This document shows, piece by piece, positions 8,264 through 17,069 of a DNA stretch of 64,000 nucleotides. The notes beneath the pieces were generated by a model. It did not search any database. It saw only the letters and a list, made by a program, of their open reading frames with translations, and had not been told where the DNA came from. Made by a program: the position numbers and the translations under genes. The stretch is taken from NCBI RefSeq assembly GCF_963575615.1, contig NZ_CAUYTL010000003.1:85836-149835 (forward strand), read 5' to 3'. Positions within the stretch are counted from its first letter, which is position 1. Every line of letters begins with the position of its first letter. The DNA is from Listeria_A hofi (GTDB lineage Bacteria; Bacillota; Bacilli; Lactobacillales; Listeriaceae).

Positions 8264-8489
8264 TAATTAGTTGCCAGCGCTATGTATAGCATAGTGTATC
8301 CTCGCCTACGGGTAGAACGAATGAGAAAGAGGAGAACAAAAAACAAGTCGTTGACGAGCGACACCGCAGAAGTTACCTGGTTTTATAACTGCGGAGTTTA
8401 AATTATATATTAGATAAACGCACTCTATGCAGGTGTTCATTATGTGGATACTGATTGTATGGTGCGTTTTTATTATGGGGTGAAATGAT
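8264..8489 (+). other. Structured non-coding segment between tRNA and HNH region
   Basis: There is no convincing gene in these 226 bases. They hold several short inverted repeats, including CCGCA/TGCGG near 8383-8395 and the 8-base pair AAACGCAC (8416-8423) with GTGCGTTT (8462-8469). The last is followed by a T-run and could act as a terminator or leader hairpin just before the next ribosome site. Confidence 0.5.
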
Positions 8490-8774
8490 ATGAAACAATT
8501 CCTTGTAATATGTCGGGATGCCAAAGATGCATGGAACATGATAGACCATGTCATCAAACATAGAGCCACATACGTAACCAATGTGGACAAGCTGAATATG
8601 ATAGTAACGTTGGGCGATGAACAATACATATATCGTTCAACATATTCTAAGATAGATGGCTACCGTGTCAGTGGATGGATGTTATCAGACTGTATTAAGT
8701 CGACACTAAACGGTGATAGGTTGGAACGGATACTCAATAAGCTTAGGGATAGATATGTTAGGGTTGCGATGTAA
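8490..8774 (+). CDS. Hypothetical phage protein upstream of HNH
   Basis: A 94-residue protein with no family that I recognise. It is rich in short beta and helical segments (FLVICRDAKDAWNMIDHVIKH) and ends one base into the HNH start codon, so it is coupled to HNH translation. Its place next to HNH suggests a role around packaging or DNA processing. Confidence 0.65.
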   Translation: MKQFLVICRDAKDAWNMIDHVIKHRATYVTNVDKLNMIVTLGDEQYIYRSTYSKIDGYRVSGWMLSDCIKSTLNGDRLERILNKLRDRYVRVAM

Positions 8775-9061
8775 TGCTATCCAAACAAGAACGCATAGCC
8801 TTCTATAAATCCAAAGAGTGGCGTAATGTCAGGGAACAAGTGCTTAAAAGAGATAATTTTGAATGCCAAGAGTGTAAGCGACAAGGTAGAGTATCGACTG
8901 ATAAGCGGTTAGATGTGGATCATATCCTTGAACTTGAATATTACCCAGAGTTGGCGCTTGTTTTAGATAATCTAGAGACATTAGATTTTGAATGTCACAA
9001 TAAAAAACATAATCGTTTTATAAAAAAAGAAAACAAATGGAAAAATGATGAACAATGGTAG
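8774..9061 (+). CDS. HNH endonuclease (packaging associated)
   Basis: This 95-residue protein has the HNH fold: zinc cysteine pairs CQEC (about residues 33-36) and, near the end, FECHNKKH, with a DVDHI core carrying the catalytic histidine. HNH proteins placed directly before the small terminase are required for cos cleavage and DNA packaging in HK97-like cos phages. The candidate cos region follows immediately, in agreement. Confidence 0.9.
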   Translation: MLSKQERIAFYKSKEWRNVREQVLKRDNFECQECKRQGRVSTDKRLDVDHILELEYYPELALVLDNLETLDFECHNKKHNRFIKKENKWKNDEQW

Positions 9062-9164
9062 ACCCCCGCCCGAAAACTTTGGCTTTTACATTTTGCTCTG
9101 GGAACGGTGTGGGGGGTTCTGTCGAGAAAAACGAATTTAAATACGTGTGTTAGGGGGTGTTCAA
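9062..9164 (+). other. Candidate cos region
   Basis: The gap between HNH and small terminase contains GACCCCCGCCC and, 40 bases on, GGTGTGGGGGGTTC. G- and C-runs like these stand out in this AT-rich genome. Cohesive-end sites of Gram-positive HNH/TerS/TerL phages lie in exactly this interval and often have such runs. The cut position cannot be read from the sequence. Confidence 0.5.
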
Positions 9165-9476
9165 ATGAATATGGCGAAAATCAAAAAGCAATTATTGAGT
9201 GGGATTAATAGCGAGGATGAAGTTGAAAAAGAAAAAGTAGACCGATATATAAATTTATTAACTATTTTTTATGAGCTAGATGATTCAATTAAGACAAATG
9301 GCGTTATGGTTGAAACGATTAATGCTAGCCAACGATTTTTAAAACCAAATCCAGCGATTGCAGAGAAAAATAAAATCAATACTTCTTTAATTGCTTTGGG
9401 GCGGGACTTTAATAGTAATTTACCACCACCAGATAAAACGAAAGGTGATAGCTACACAGCTAGTGATCTTACTTGA
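9165..9476 (+). CDS. Small terminase subunit (P27 family)
   Basis: A protein of 103 residues that recognises phage DNA for packaging. The start ATG 9165 fits the GGGGGTG site 7 bases upstream; a GTG at 9147 is in frame but less likely. The segment ASQRFLKPNPAIAEKNKINTSLIALG is typical of P27-type small terminases. The 3' end overlaps the large subunit's TTG start. Confidence 0.85.
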   Translation: MNMAKIKKQLLSGINSEDEVEKEKVDRYINLLTIFYELDDSIKTNGVMVETINASQRFLKPNPAIAEKNKINTSLIALGRDFNSNLPPPDKTKGDSYTASDLT

Positions 9477-11155
9477 TTAAACAAAAGTATGTAGATGCTT
9501 ATATTAAGGACTATGAAACAGGTAAAGTTCTTTTTAATGAGGAGCGTAAGCAATTAATACGATATTTAAAAGAGGACATTCTAGTAAGGGATGACCTTTT
9601 TTTTGATGACCAGATGATTGAGGATTGTATAAACTTCGGCGAAAAATGGTATTTCCCATTACAGCCATTTCAAAAGTTTTTAATTGCGTTTATCTTCCTG
9701 TTTCATAAAAAGAATAAAAAAGCATTTTACCGAAAATTCCTGTGGATGTTAGGTCGTGGTGGTGGTAAGAATGGTCTGATATCTGTAGTCACACATTTCT
9801 TGATTAGTGAATTACACGGTATTCCTGAATACAGCATATCCATTGTAGCTAATTCAGAGGACCAGGCGAAAACAAGCTTTGATGAAATATTTAATGCAAT
9901 TGAGTTTAATCCAGATATATTAAAGAAAGCTTTTATTAATCAAAAAGCCAAAATCGAAGGTCGGAAAACAAAGGCTATCTTGAAGTTTCGAACTAGTAAT
10001 GGGAACACAAAAGATGGTTTGCGTGATGGTGCCGTTGTGTTTGATGAAATACACCAGTATCTAACGAACCAAGATGTAAAGGTTCATATCAGTGGATTAG
10101 GTAAACGTAAGAATCCACGTGAATTTTACATTGGTACGGATGGTGACATTAGAGAAGGATTTTTGGACAAACTAAAAGAGAAAGCTCAAAAGGTCTTAAC
10201 AGGAGAAGCAAGACCGAATTCTATCTTTCCGTTTATTTGCAAACTGGATAATGAAGATGAGGTTTTTGAACCAAAGAATTGGGAAATGTCCAACCCTATG
10301 CTCTCTGAACCACGGTCAGAATATGCTGAAATTCTTTATGACACTATATTTGAAGAGTTTGAGGATTTAGAGGAAGACCCATCTAACCGTGATGAGTTTA
10401 TGACAAAACGTATGAATTTACCTGTGGAGGATTTAGAGCGTAGTGTTGCAACTTGGGAAGAGATATTGGCAACGAATCGTCCTTTTCCTGACGTATCTAA
10501 ATCGAGCTGTATTGGCAGTTTGGATTATGCAAGTATAAGAGACTTTGCAGCATGCGGATTACTGTTTCGAAATGAAAAGGATTATATATTCAAAACGCAT
10601 TCTTTTGCTAGGAAGCAATTTGTTGATATTTATTATGGCTATTCGAAAGCGGATGATGTTGTTCAAAAAGAAAAATTTGCCCCAATCAAGGAATGGGAAC
10701 AAGAAGGATTACTAACTGTGGTAGATGAGCCATCTATTAATCCGATGCATATTGTCAACTGGTTTATCAAAATGCGAAAACAATATGGGGTTAACAAGAT
10801 TATTGCAGATAACTATAAAATGGATATTTTAAGACCCTTACTTGAAGCAGAAGGTTTTGAAATAGAAGTCATTCGAAATCCACGAGCAATTCACGGTTTG
10901 TTAGCGCCACGTATCGAAAGTGCGTTTGCCAATCACCAAATTATTTTTGATAACAACCCCTTAATGCGTTGGTACACCAATAATGTGTTGGTGAAAATCA
11001 AGAATGATGGAAACAAGGAATACCTTAAAAAAGATAAAATAAGAAGGAAAACGGATGGTTTTCAGTCCTTTGTTCATGCGATGTATCGGGCAGACGAAAT
11101 TATCAATGTAGACTACAGCGAAGCATTAGATTTCTTAAATGCGATTGATTTTTAG
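9473..11155 (+). CDS. Large terminase subunit
   Basis: This 560-residue packaging motor has an ATPase domain with Walker A GRGGGKN near residue 95 and Walker B VVFDEIH near residue 190. The C-terminal nuclease domain starts with GSLDYAS near residue 345 and includes an IIADNYK aspartate near residue 435. It starts with TTG overlapping the TGA of the small subunit. It is full length for the Terminase_1 family. Confidence 0.95.
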   Translation: MIKQKYVDAYIKDYETGKVLFNEERKQLIRYLKEDILVRDDLFFDDQMIEDCINFGEKWYFPLQPFQKFLIAFIFLFHKKNKKAFYRKFLWMLGRGGGKNGLISVVTHFLISELHGIPEYSISIVANSEDQAKTSFDEIFNAIEFNPDILKKAFINQKAKIEGRKTKAILKFRTSNGNTKDGLRDGAVVFDEIHQYLTNQDVKVHISGLGKRKNPREFYIGTDGDIREGFLDKLKEKAQKVLTGEARPNSIFPFICKLDNEDEVFEPKNWEMSNPMLSEPRSEYAEILYDTIFEEFEDLEEDPSNRDEFMTKRMNLPVEDLERSVATWEEILATNRPFPDVSKSSCIGSLDYASIRDFAACGLLFRNEKDYIFKTHSFARKQFVDIYYGYSKADDVVQKEKFAPIKEWEQEGLLTVVDEPSINPMHIVNWFIKMRKQYGVNKIIADNYKMDILRPLLEAEGFEIEVIRNPRAIHGLLAPRIESAFANHQIIFDNNPLMRWYTNNVLVKIKNDGNKEYLKKDKIRRKTDGFQSFVHAMYRADEIINVDYSEALDFLNAIDF

Positions 11156-11166
11156 GAGGTGAAAAA

Positions 11167-12297
11167 GTGGGGTTTATTGGAGATATTTTAAAACGAAACA
11201 AAGAAATTGAATGGATGTTTGACCTAGACATGTTGGAAGATACGTCACAAAGGGCTTACCTGAAAAGGATGGCTTTGGATACATGTATTCAGTTTTTAGG
11301 TCGTGCAATAGCGCAATCGGATTTCCAAGTAAGAGACGGAACGAAAAATCTTAAAAATACGCTGTACTATAAATTAAATGTAAGACCGAACACAGATATG
11401 TCATCCACAACATTCTGGGAAAAGGTTATTTACAAGTTAGTTTATGACGGCGAATGTTTAATCATCCTATCAGATACGGATGATTTTTTAATTGCTGACA
11501 GTTTCACCAGGTATGAATATGCGGTGTATGATGATGTGTTTAAGGAAGTAATTGTTAAGGATTATGAATTTAAACGACCATTTCCGATGAGTGACGTTTT
11601 GTATTTAGAATATGGCAATACCAAGTTATCAAGATTTTTAGATGGCTTATTTGACGATTACGGCGAGGTTTTAGGGCGCATGATTGACGCACAGCTACGG
11701 AATTATCAATTACGCGGGATTGTCAATATAGATCAGACGGGGACTTATGATGATGCTAAACAGGCGAAATTACAGGGATATATTCAAAAAATATTTAGAG
11801 CGTTCTCGAAGAATTCTGTAGCGATTATTCCACAACTAAACGGGTTTACTTACGAAGAATTAGGAGCTACACGAGCCACTACAACGCAATCTATTGATGA
11901 GTTAACGAAACTAAAGAAATCTGTTACGGATGATGTTGCGAAGATTCTAGGCATTCCCCCAGCTCTGATACATGGAGAAATGGCGGACTTGAGTAATAAC
12001 ACGAAAGCATTTAAAAAGTTTTGTGAAAGGTTCTTTATTAAAAAAATCCAAGATGAAATGAATGCGAAGTTCTTTAGTGAAAAAGAATATCTAGATGGAA
12101 AACGCGTCAGAATCATAACACCTGTGGATATATTTGAGAATGCAGAGGCTATTGACAAAATTATTTCGTCAGGTTCATTTACAAGAAATGATGTACGGGA
12201 TGAAATGGGGCATGACCGTTCAGATAACCCAGAACTAGACAAACACGTTATTACGAAAAACTATGAAACGGTCGATAAAGGAGGTGAGAATGAATGA
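11167..12297 (+). CDS. Portal protein (HK97 family)
   Basis: A 376-residue protein that forms the ring through which DNA enters the head. The portal family is seen in the RAYLKRMALDTCIQFLGRAIAQ segment, the TTTQSIDELTKLKKSVTDDVAKILGIPPALI stretch (roughly residues 235-265) and its position between terminase and protease. The start is GTG with an AGGAGGTG site upstream. It overlaps the protease gene by 4 bases. Confidence 0.93.
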   Translation: MGFIGDILKRNKEIEWMFDLDMLEDTSQRAYLKRMALDTCIQFLGRAIAQSDFQVRDGTKNLKNTLYYKLNVRPNTDMSSTTFWEKVIYKLVYDGECLIILSDTDDFLIADSFTRYEYAVYDDVFKEVIVKDYEFKRPFPMSDVLYLEYGNTKLSRFLDGLFDDYGEVLGRMIDAQLRNYQLRGIVNIDQTGTYDDAKQAKLQGYIQKIFRAFSKNSVAIIPQLNGFTYEELGATRATTTQSIDELTKLKKSVTDDVAKILGIPPALIHGEMADLSNNTKAFKKFCERFFIKKIQDEMNAKFFSEKEYLDGKRVRIITPVDIFENAEAIDKIISSGSFTRNDVRDEMGHDRSDNPELDKHVITKNYETVDKGGENE

Positions 12298-13088
12298 CAA
12301 AAATTGAGGTAAAGGGTCCAATTATTTCAAGCAATGATAAATGGATTTATGATTGGCTGGACATGGAAGCCACATGTGCTAAAGATGTGAACGATGCTTT
12401 ACAGAATGTAACTGGTGAAGTTGAAGTTTGGATTAATAGCAATGGTGGCGATGTATTCGCTGGTAGTGAAATTTATACGGCGTTGAAATCATATGGTGGA
12501 CAGGTAACAGTGAAAATTGTTGGTATGGCGGCAAGTGCTGCATCTGTAATTGCAATGGCTGGTGATAAGGTCTTAATCTCACCTACTGGGCAAATGATGA
12601 TTCACAACGTGCAATATGGTGGTAGAGGTGATTACCGTGATTTACAAAAAGCTTCGGATATCGCAAAGAATGCGAATGTTTCAATTGCTAATGCCTATCA
12701 ATTGAAAACAGGCAAAACATTAGATGAATTATTGAATCTGATGGGAAATGAAACATGGTTAAGTCCACAACAAACTGTGGAAATGGGATTGGCTGATGAA
12801 ATGATGTTCCAAGGAAACATTGAGGTTCCACAGCTTGTTGCAAGTACAGGAGGCATGTTATCGCAAGCCACACTTGATAAAGTGCGAGGAATGCAGAACA
12901 AAACGGAGCCTGATTTGTTGAATGTTAATCTGCCAACGGATGAAATCAAGAACATGGTAGATGAGGCAATTGCAAAACTAAAAAATGATGTTGTTATCGA
13001 TGGAAAAACACTACAACAACATATGGATGAACAAGAGAAAGAACTAAATGAGCCTAAAAATACAGGGTTCAAAAGGTTCTTTTTTTAA
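12294..13088 (+). CDS. ClpP-like head maturation protease
   Basis: This 264-residue serine protease trims the capsid scaffold. ClpP-fold signatures are an INSNGGDVFAG segment near residue 45, the nucleophile region GMAASAASVIAMAG near residues 80-93 and the catalytic histidine in MMIHNV near residue 102. The C-terminal third is a variable charged tail. The gene lies between portal and capsid as in HK97-like phages. Confidence 0.93.
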   Translation: MTKIEVKGPIISSNDKWIYDWLDMEATCAKDVNDALQNVTGEVEVWINSNGGDVFAGSEIYTALKSYGGQVTVKIVGMAASAASVIAMAGDKVLISPTGQMMIHNVQYGGRGDYRDLQKASDIAKNANVSIANAYQLKTGKTLDELLNLMGNETWLSPQQTVEMGLADEMMFQGNIEVPQLVASTGGMLSQATLDKVRGMQNKTEPDLLNVNLPTDEIKNMVDEAIAKLKNDVVIDGKTLQQHMDEQEKELNEPKNTGFKRFFF

Positions 13089-13113
13089 TACCTAAAAATA
13101 GGAGGAAATGAGA

Positions 13114-14265
13114 ATGACAATGAAATTAAAAGGCGATACAATGGAAAATTTTAATGCTGCTAAACAAGAATTCATTAATGCGATGAATAACAATGAGGAT
13201 CAAGATAAACAAAGTGAAGCGTATATGTCAATGATTGACAGTCTAGCTGAAAACGTTAAAACAGAGGCGGTTGAGGCGGCGCGTAAAGAAGCCGAGCAAT
13301 ACGCAATTGGTACAACGGCGGATGGTAAACTTTCTGCTAATCAACGTAAATTCTATAACGAAATGAACAAAGAAGTTGGCTACAAGGAAGAAAAGCTATT
13401 ACCGCAAGAAACGATTGATGAAATTTTTGAAGATATTACATCAGAACATCCACTACTATCAAAAATCGGCTTGAAAAATGCTGGTTTACGTTTGAAGTTC
13501 CTGAAATCAGAAACATCCGGTGTTGCTGTATGGGGTAAAATCTTTGGTGAAATCAAAGGGCAATTAGATGCTGCATTCAGTGAAGAAGAGGCTATTTCTA
13601 ACAAATTGACTGCTTTTGTAGTAGTACCTAAAGACTTAGAAGAGTTCGGCCCTGCATGGGTAGAACGTTTTGTACGCCTGCAAATTCAAGAAGCGTTTTC
13701 TGTAGCACTAGAAATTGCGTTCCTGACTGGTGATGGTAAAGACAAACCAATCGGGCTAGATCGTGATATTAACAACGGCACTACAGCAAGCGGGGTCACG
13801 ACATACCCGAAAAAAACGGCGCAAGGTATCCTAACTTTTGCGGATTCCAAAGTTACTGTTAAAGAGCTAACAGGTGTCTTTAAATATCACTCTGTGAAGG
13901 AAAACGGAAAAGCACTGGCGGTAGCTGGTAGAGTTGTTATGGTTGTTAATCCTATGGATGCTTGGGATGTAAAAACGCAATATACTTTCCTAAATGCGAA
14001 TGGCGTTTATGTTACTGCGTTGCCTTACAACCTAGACATTGTAGAATCAGAGGCACAACCACAAGGGGAAGTTCTTACTTTTGTTACAGGTCGATACGAT
14101 GCTTACCTTGGTGGCGGTATTAAAGTAAATAAATTTGACCAAACACTAGCTTTAGAGGACTTAGAGTTGTACGTAGCTAAACAATTTGCATTTGGGATGG
14201 CTAAGGATATTAAGGCAACAGCAATCTGGACGCTTGATATTTCTGAAACTGTTCCATCAGCATAA
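13114..14265 (+). CDS. Major capsid protein (HK97 gp5 fold)
   Basis: A protein of 383 residues. The N-terminal 75 or so residues are charged and helical, like an HK97 delta scaffold domain; the rest has capsid signatures such as FGPAWVERFVRLQI and AFLTGDGKDKPIG. The ATG at 13114 is chosen because the GGAGG site ends 8 bases before it; an in-frame ATG at 13108 is too close. The protease upstream is expected to remove the N-terminal segment. Confidence 0.93.
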   Translation: MTMKLKGDTMENFNAAKQEFINAMNNNEDQDKQSEAYMSMIDSLAENVKTEAVEAARKEAEQYAIGTTADGKLSANQRKFYNEMNKEVGYKEEKLLPQETIDEIFEDITSEHPLLSKIGLKNAGLRLKFLKSETSGVAVWGKIFGEIKGQLDAAFSEEEAISNKLTAFVVVPKDLEEFGPAWVERFVRLQIQEAFSVALEIAFLTGDGKDKPIGLDRDINNGTTASGVTTYPKKTAQGILTFADSKVTVKELTGVFKYHSVKENGKALAVAGRVVMVVNPMDAWDVKTQYTFLNANGVYVTALPYNLDIVESEAQPQGEVLTFVTGRYDAYLGGGIKVNKFDQTLALEDLELYVAKQFAFGMAKDIKATAIWTLDISETVPSA

Positions 14266-14278
14266 GGAGGAAAAATAA

Positions 14279-14464
14279 ATGTTGAAGTTTAAAGTATTGA
14301 AAAGGTTTCGTGATTTAGAAAAAGATACAACATATGAGGTGGGTTCTACAGTGGAGCTCACTTCTAAGCGTTCTAAAGAAATTAATGGCAAGTTAGGCAA
14401 TGGGTTTCTTCAACCTGTAGAAGAGAAAGAAGAGCCGAAGCCTAAAGATAACCCGAAAAAGTAG
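14279..14464 (+). CDS. Small head protein
   Basis: A 61-residue basic and acidic protein with a beta-rich N-terminal half and a proline and lysine-rich tail (EEPKPKDNPKK). It starts after an AGGAGG site and ends at the next gene's ribosome site. Small proteins in this position are often head decoration or packaging accessory proteins; the exact role is unknown. Confidence 0.7.
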   Translation: MLKFKVLKRFRDLEKDTTYEVGSTVELTSKRSKEINGKLGNGFLQPVEEKEEPKPKDNPKK

Positions 14465-14473
14465 GTGGTCCAC

Positions 14474-14773
14474 ATGACTGTGGATGAAAACATTGTAAAA
14501 GAATTTAAAGAACATGTTCGTATTTCTCATGATTCAGAGAATGATTCTTTAAAAAGAAAGCTGGTGGCATCTTATGCAGATATTCAAGAAAAGTGTGGTT
14601 CGTTTGATATTAATAAGCATAGTCGCGGTAAAGAGCTTGTATTTGAGCGTACAAGATATGCTATCAACGACGCACTAGAATATTTTGATAAGAATTTTAT
14701 AAGTCAGTTAAACAGCCTTTCGTTTGAGTTGTATGAACCATCGGAAGAAGGTGCTTCGGATGAAACCATTTAA
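14474..14773 (+). CDS. Head-tail connector (gp6-like)
   Basis: A protein of about 99 residues, mostly helical, with the LKRKLVASYADIQEKCG segment typical of gp6-like adaptors that attach to the portal. ATG 14474 follows AGGTGG by a good spacing, better than GTG 14465. Its end overlaps the next gene start. Confidence 0.78.
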   Translation: MTVDENIVKEFKEHVRISHDSENDSLKRKLVASYADIQEKCGSFDINKHSRGKELVFERTRYAINDALEYFDKNFISQLNSLSFELYEPSEEGASDETI

Positions 14774-15128
14774 ATATACGCCACCTCAAGTACAGGGCGG
14801 AGATTTAACAACTCCAGTTACTTTTTATGAATATGTGCCACATGATGGTCCAGAGCCTGGGGAAGAAGAGCGGAAAGTGCTATATGAGTGCTTCGCAAAT
14901 GTCTATAATCCATCGATGAAGGACCTTCAAATATTGAATAACACATCAACTGTGGAATCCGTAACGCTAAACATCCGTAATCCATATACGGATTACATTG
15001 CCACGACAGAACATTATATAGAGATAGATGATTTCAGGTATAAAGGAAAACGATTCAATGTGAAATTTACTGGACCTGATCTAGAGAAAAATAATTATCT
15101 CAAAATTATTGCGGTGGTGAGAACATGA
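14760..15128 (+). CDS. Head closure / head-tail adaptor protein
   Basis: A protein of 122 residues with a beta-barrel pattern and the ELEV-like order seen in SPP1 gp16-type head closure proteins (VTFYEYVP, VTLNIRNPYTDYI, YKGKRFNVKF). The ATG at 14760 is used; the frame extends further upstream without a good ribosome site. It overlaps its neighbours on both sides, typical of connector operons. Confidence 0.78.
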   Translation: MKPFKYTPPQVQGGDLTTPVTFYEYVPHDGPEPGEEERKVLYECFANVYNPSMKDLQILNNTSTVESVTLNIRNPYTDYIATTEHYIEIDDFRYKGKRFNVKFTGPDLEKNNYLKIIAVVRT

Positions 15129-15526
15129 GCGGACGAGTGATTGGTGTGGATAAGATATTAAAGGAATTCGAAAAAAGGTATGGCCAAAGAAAAATCAATC
15201 AGATAACCACAGAAGCACTAGAGGAAGCTTCGAAAGTTGTAAAAAAAGATATGCAAGAAGCATTTAAAACCTTCGCCGATACTGGTGCTTCTAAGGATGA
15301 AATAATTATAACATTTCCACGGATTGTAGGTGGGGTCAAGCAGGTGAAGCTTGGGTGGAATGGTCCCAAAGATCGTTGGCGATTAATACATTTAAATGAA
15401 AATGGTTATACAAAAACAGGGCGAAGATATACACCTAAGGGAATGGGAACGATTAGAAAAACAATTGTCGTTTCTAAGGGCGATTTCTTGGTTGCTGTTC
15501 GAAAGGCGTTGATTCGTCATTTATGA
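15125..15526 (+). CDS. HK97 gp10-like head-tail protein
   Basis: This 133-residue protein has the long N-terminal helix (KILKEFEKRYGQRKINQITTEA) and the beta C-terminal domain of HK97 gp10 family proteins, which join head and tail. It overlaps both neighbours by 4 bases. Confidence 0.8.
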   Translation: MSGRVIGVDKILKEFEKRYGQRKINQITTEALEEASKVVKKDMQEAFKTFADTGASKDEIIITFPRIVGGVKQVKLGWNGPKDRWRLIHLNENGYTKTGRRYTPKGMGTIRKTIVVSKGDFLVAVRKALIRHL

Positions 15527-15912
15527 TCGATATTCTAAAAGAAATCTACGATAGATTCATAGAGAATGAAGTCATTGTGCAACATTGTAAAGAAAGGATA
15601 AAGTTTTACGATTACCCAGAAACGGCAGATGATACAAAGCCGTTTATGGTGATTTCCTTGCTTGAACCGCCCCGTGAAACTACTTATGCAAGCGATAATG
15701 CAAAGGTGGAGCATGTCAGTATTCAAGTTGATGTGGAAGCGATGGATCGTATGTTAGTAAAAGAAATCCAAGGTCAGGTTAAACAAATATTAAAAGAAAT
15801 GAACGTTATGCAGGAGCTAGGGGGATTAGATGAGTACTTTGAGGAAACAAAGCGATTTGTTGATTCACGTAGGTATTCGGGATTCCCTTATTCGCTGTAT
15901 AACGCATTTTAA
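15523..15912 (+). CDS. Tail terminator / completion protein
   Basis: A 129-residue protein between the gp10-like gene and the major tail protein, where tail terminators sit. Features include a PFMVISLLEPP strand and a VSIQVDVEA strand of the tail-terminator fold. Assignment is based mainly on position and size. Confidence 0.75.
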   Translation: MIDILKEIYDRFIENEVIVQHCKERIKFYDYPETADDTKPFMVISLLEPPRETTYASDNAKVEHVSIQVDVEAMDRMLVKEIQGQVKQILKEMNVMQELGGLDEYFEETKRFVDSRRYSGFPYSLYNAF

Positions 15913-15924
15913 GGAGGAAAATAA

Positions 15925-16503
15925 ATGTCAATTTTAGTCGGTTTTAAACGTGCCACAGTGGGCGTGTTGGATGTTGAAGGAAAACTGGTAACAGGTAAGA
16001 AGTACACTATCGAAGGTAAACAAGGGGAAGGTGCTACTACGGAAGCGCAAATTACAGGATTATCAGCAGAAGCGAAAAAAGTATTTGGTTCTGACATTGC
16101 GTACTTCGTATCACAAAAAGGTGTTGGCGATTTGAAATTAGATTTCTCTGCACTGGATATTCCAATCGAAATGAACAACGATGTTCTGGGGTGGGTGAAA
16201 GATACGCAGAGAGGTTTTACGGTAGTTGGAGAAAATACGGAACCACCATACACAGCTACGTTATTGGAAAGTACAAACGCAGCAGGTGAACCAGTTGCTA
16301 TCGCCTTGTTCAAAGGTCGTTTCTCGATGGATGAGATGGGTTTGAAAACGAAAGAAGAAGGGGCGTTCGAACCAGAGGCAGAAAAAACTACAATGAACTG
16401 TGTGTCTAATAAAGATGGTCTTAGCTTCGGTATGGCAGTAGGTGAAGAAGAAGTTACTAAACTGAAAGCTTACACTTTCCCAGGTGATGTACCAGCAGCA
16501 TAA
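15925..16503 (+). CDS. Major tail protein
   Basis: A 192-residue protein with the pattern of a siphovirus tail tube subunit: N-terminal GFKRATVGVLD, a central DTQRGFTVVGENTEPPYTA and C-terminal AYTFPGDVPAA. A strong AAGGAGG site precedes it, fitting high expression. A terminator follows directly, giving it its own transcript end. Confidence 0.88.
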   Translation: MSILVGFKRATVGVLDVEGKLVTGKKYTIEGKQGEGATTEAQITGLSAEAKKVFGSDIAYFVSQKGVGDLKLDFSALDIPIEMNNDVLGWVKDTQRGFTVVGENTEPPYTATLLESTNAAGEPVAIALFKGRFSMDEMGLKTKEEGAFEPEAEKTTMNCVSNKDGLSFGMAVGEEEVTKLKAYTFPGDVPAA

Positions 16504-16517
16504 AAATAATCAGAAAG

Positions 16518-16541
16518 AGCCTCGTATTCACGGGGCTTTTT
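16518..16541 (+). terminator. Terminator after the major tail protein
   Basis: AGCCTCGT (16518-16525) pairs with ACGGGGCT (16530-16537), one G-U, with a 4-base loop, then TTTTTAT. It probably lowers expression of downstream tail genes relative to the tube protein. Confidence 0.75.
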
Positions 16542-16566
16542 ATATTGGGTGGAGGAGACGAATAAC

Positions 16567-16875
16567 ATGTTGAAAATTGAACTTTTAAACACAGAAACGA
16601 AAAAGAAAGAAACATTTACGCAAGATTTTATTAGCGCAAGGCTAGTTAGAAAAAGTCTGGAATTACAAGCTGAAATGAAAAAAGGTAAAAAGAGCGATTT
16701 AGAGTACTTAGATAATGCAATTGAATTTGTTGTATCTGTGTTTGATAACCCAGCCGTAACTGTGGATGCTATTTTGGATGGACTCAATGGGAATGAACTT
16801 TGGAAAACGCTAATCGAGATTTTGAACAAAGTTGCTAATGGTGATAATGACGAAGCGAATTCAGAGGGGAAGTAA
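16567..16875 (+). CDS. Tail assembly chaperone, G protein
   Basis: A protein of 102 residues upstream of the tape measure gene, with the position and size of lambda gpG. The ATG 16567 is chosen from the GGAGGAG site 9 bases upstream. The frame stops at TAA 16873, but the -1 frame is open from 16851 to 17066 and encodes the T part, so a minor gpGT fusion is expected. Confidence 0.85.
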   Translation: MLKIELLNTETKKKETFTQDFISARLVRKSLELQAEMKKGKKSDLEYLDNAIEFVVSVFDNPAVTVDAILDGLNGNELWKTLIEILNKVANGDNDEANSEGK

Positions 16876-17066
16876 TTTCACCTGACGAAGCTCTAGAACA
16901 GATTGACGCGTTTTATCGTCAGTTGATTGTTGAGGCGGGTTGGGATTACAAGAGTGTAGATGAAGCTGACTTTTTCCATTTAATCAAGCTGATTTCGAAT
17001 AAGAAAAAGAAACAAAAAGCAATACCGTTAGATCAGCTAATAAGCCAAATGCAGGGAGGAGGATAA
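16851..17066 (+). CDS. Tail assembly chaperone, T extension read by -1 frameshift
   Basis: The -1 frame relative to the G gene is open from just after a TGA at 16848 to TAA 17064-17066 and encodes a T-like helical domain (EALEQIDAFYRQLI, DEADFFHLIKLIS). It has no ATG, GTG or TTG near its beginning, so it must be reached by frameshifting in the 24 bases before the G stop. The only slip-prone run is GAG GGG AAG TAA (G-run at 16866-16869). It is not the canonical X-XXY-YYZ heptamer but lets the P-site glycine tRNA re-pair perfectly. Confidence 0.78.
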   Translation, partial: RSEFRGEVISPDEALEQIDAFYRQLIVEAGWDYKSVDEADFFHLIKLISNKKKKQKAIPLDQLISQMQGGG

Positions 17067-17069
17067 TAT

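Noticed and set aside
14240..14300. Phage PSA-style frameshift at the 3' ends of capsid or major tail genes
   Set aside because: No slippery codon run precedes either stop, and no extended alternative frame follows; the tail gene is followed at once by a terminator.
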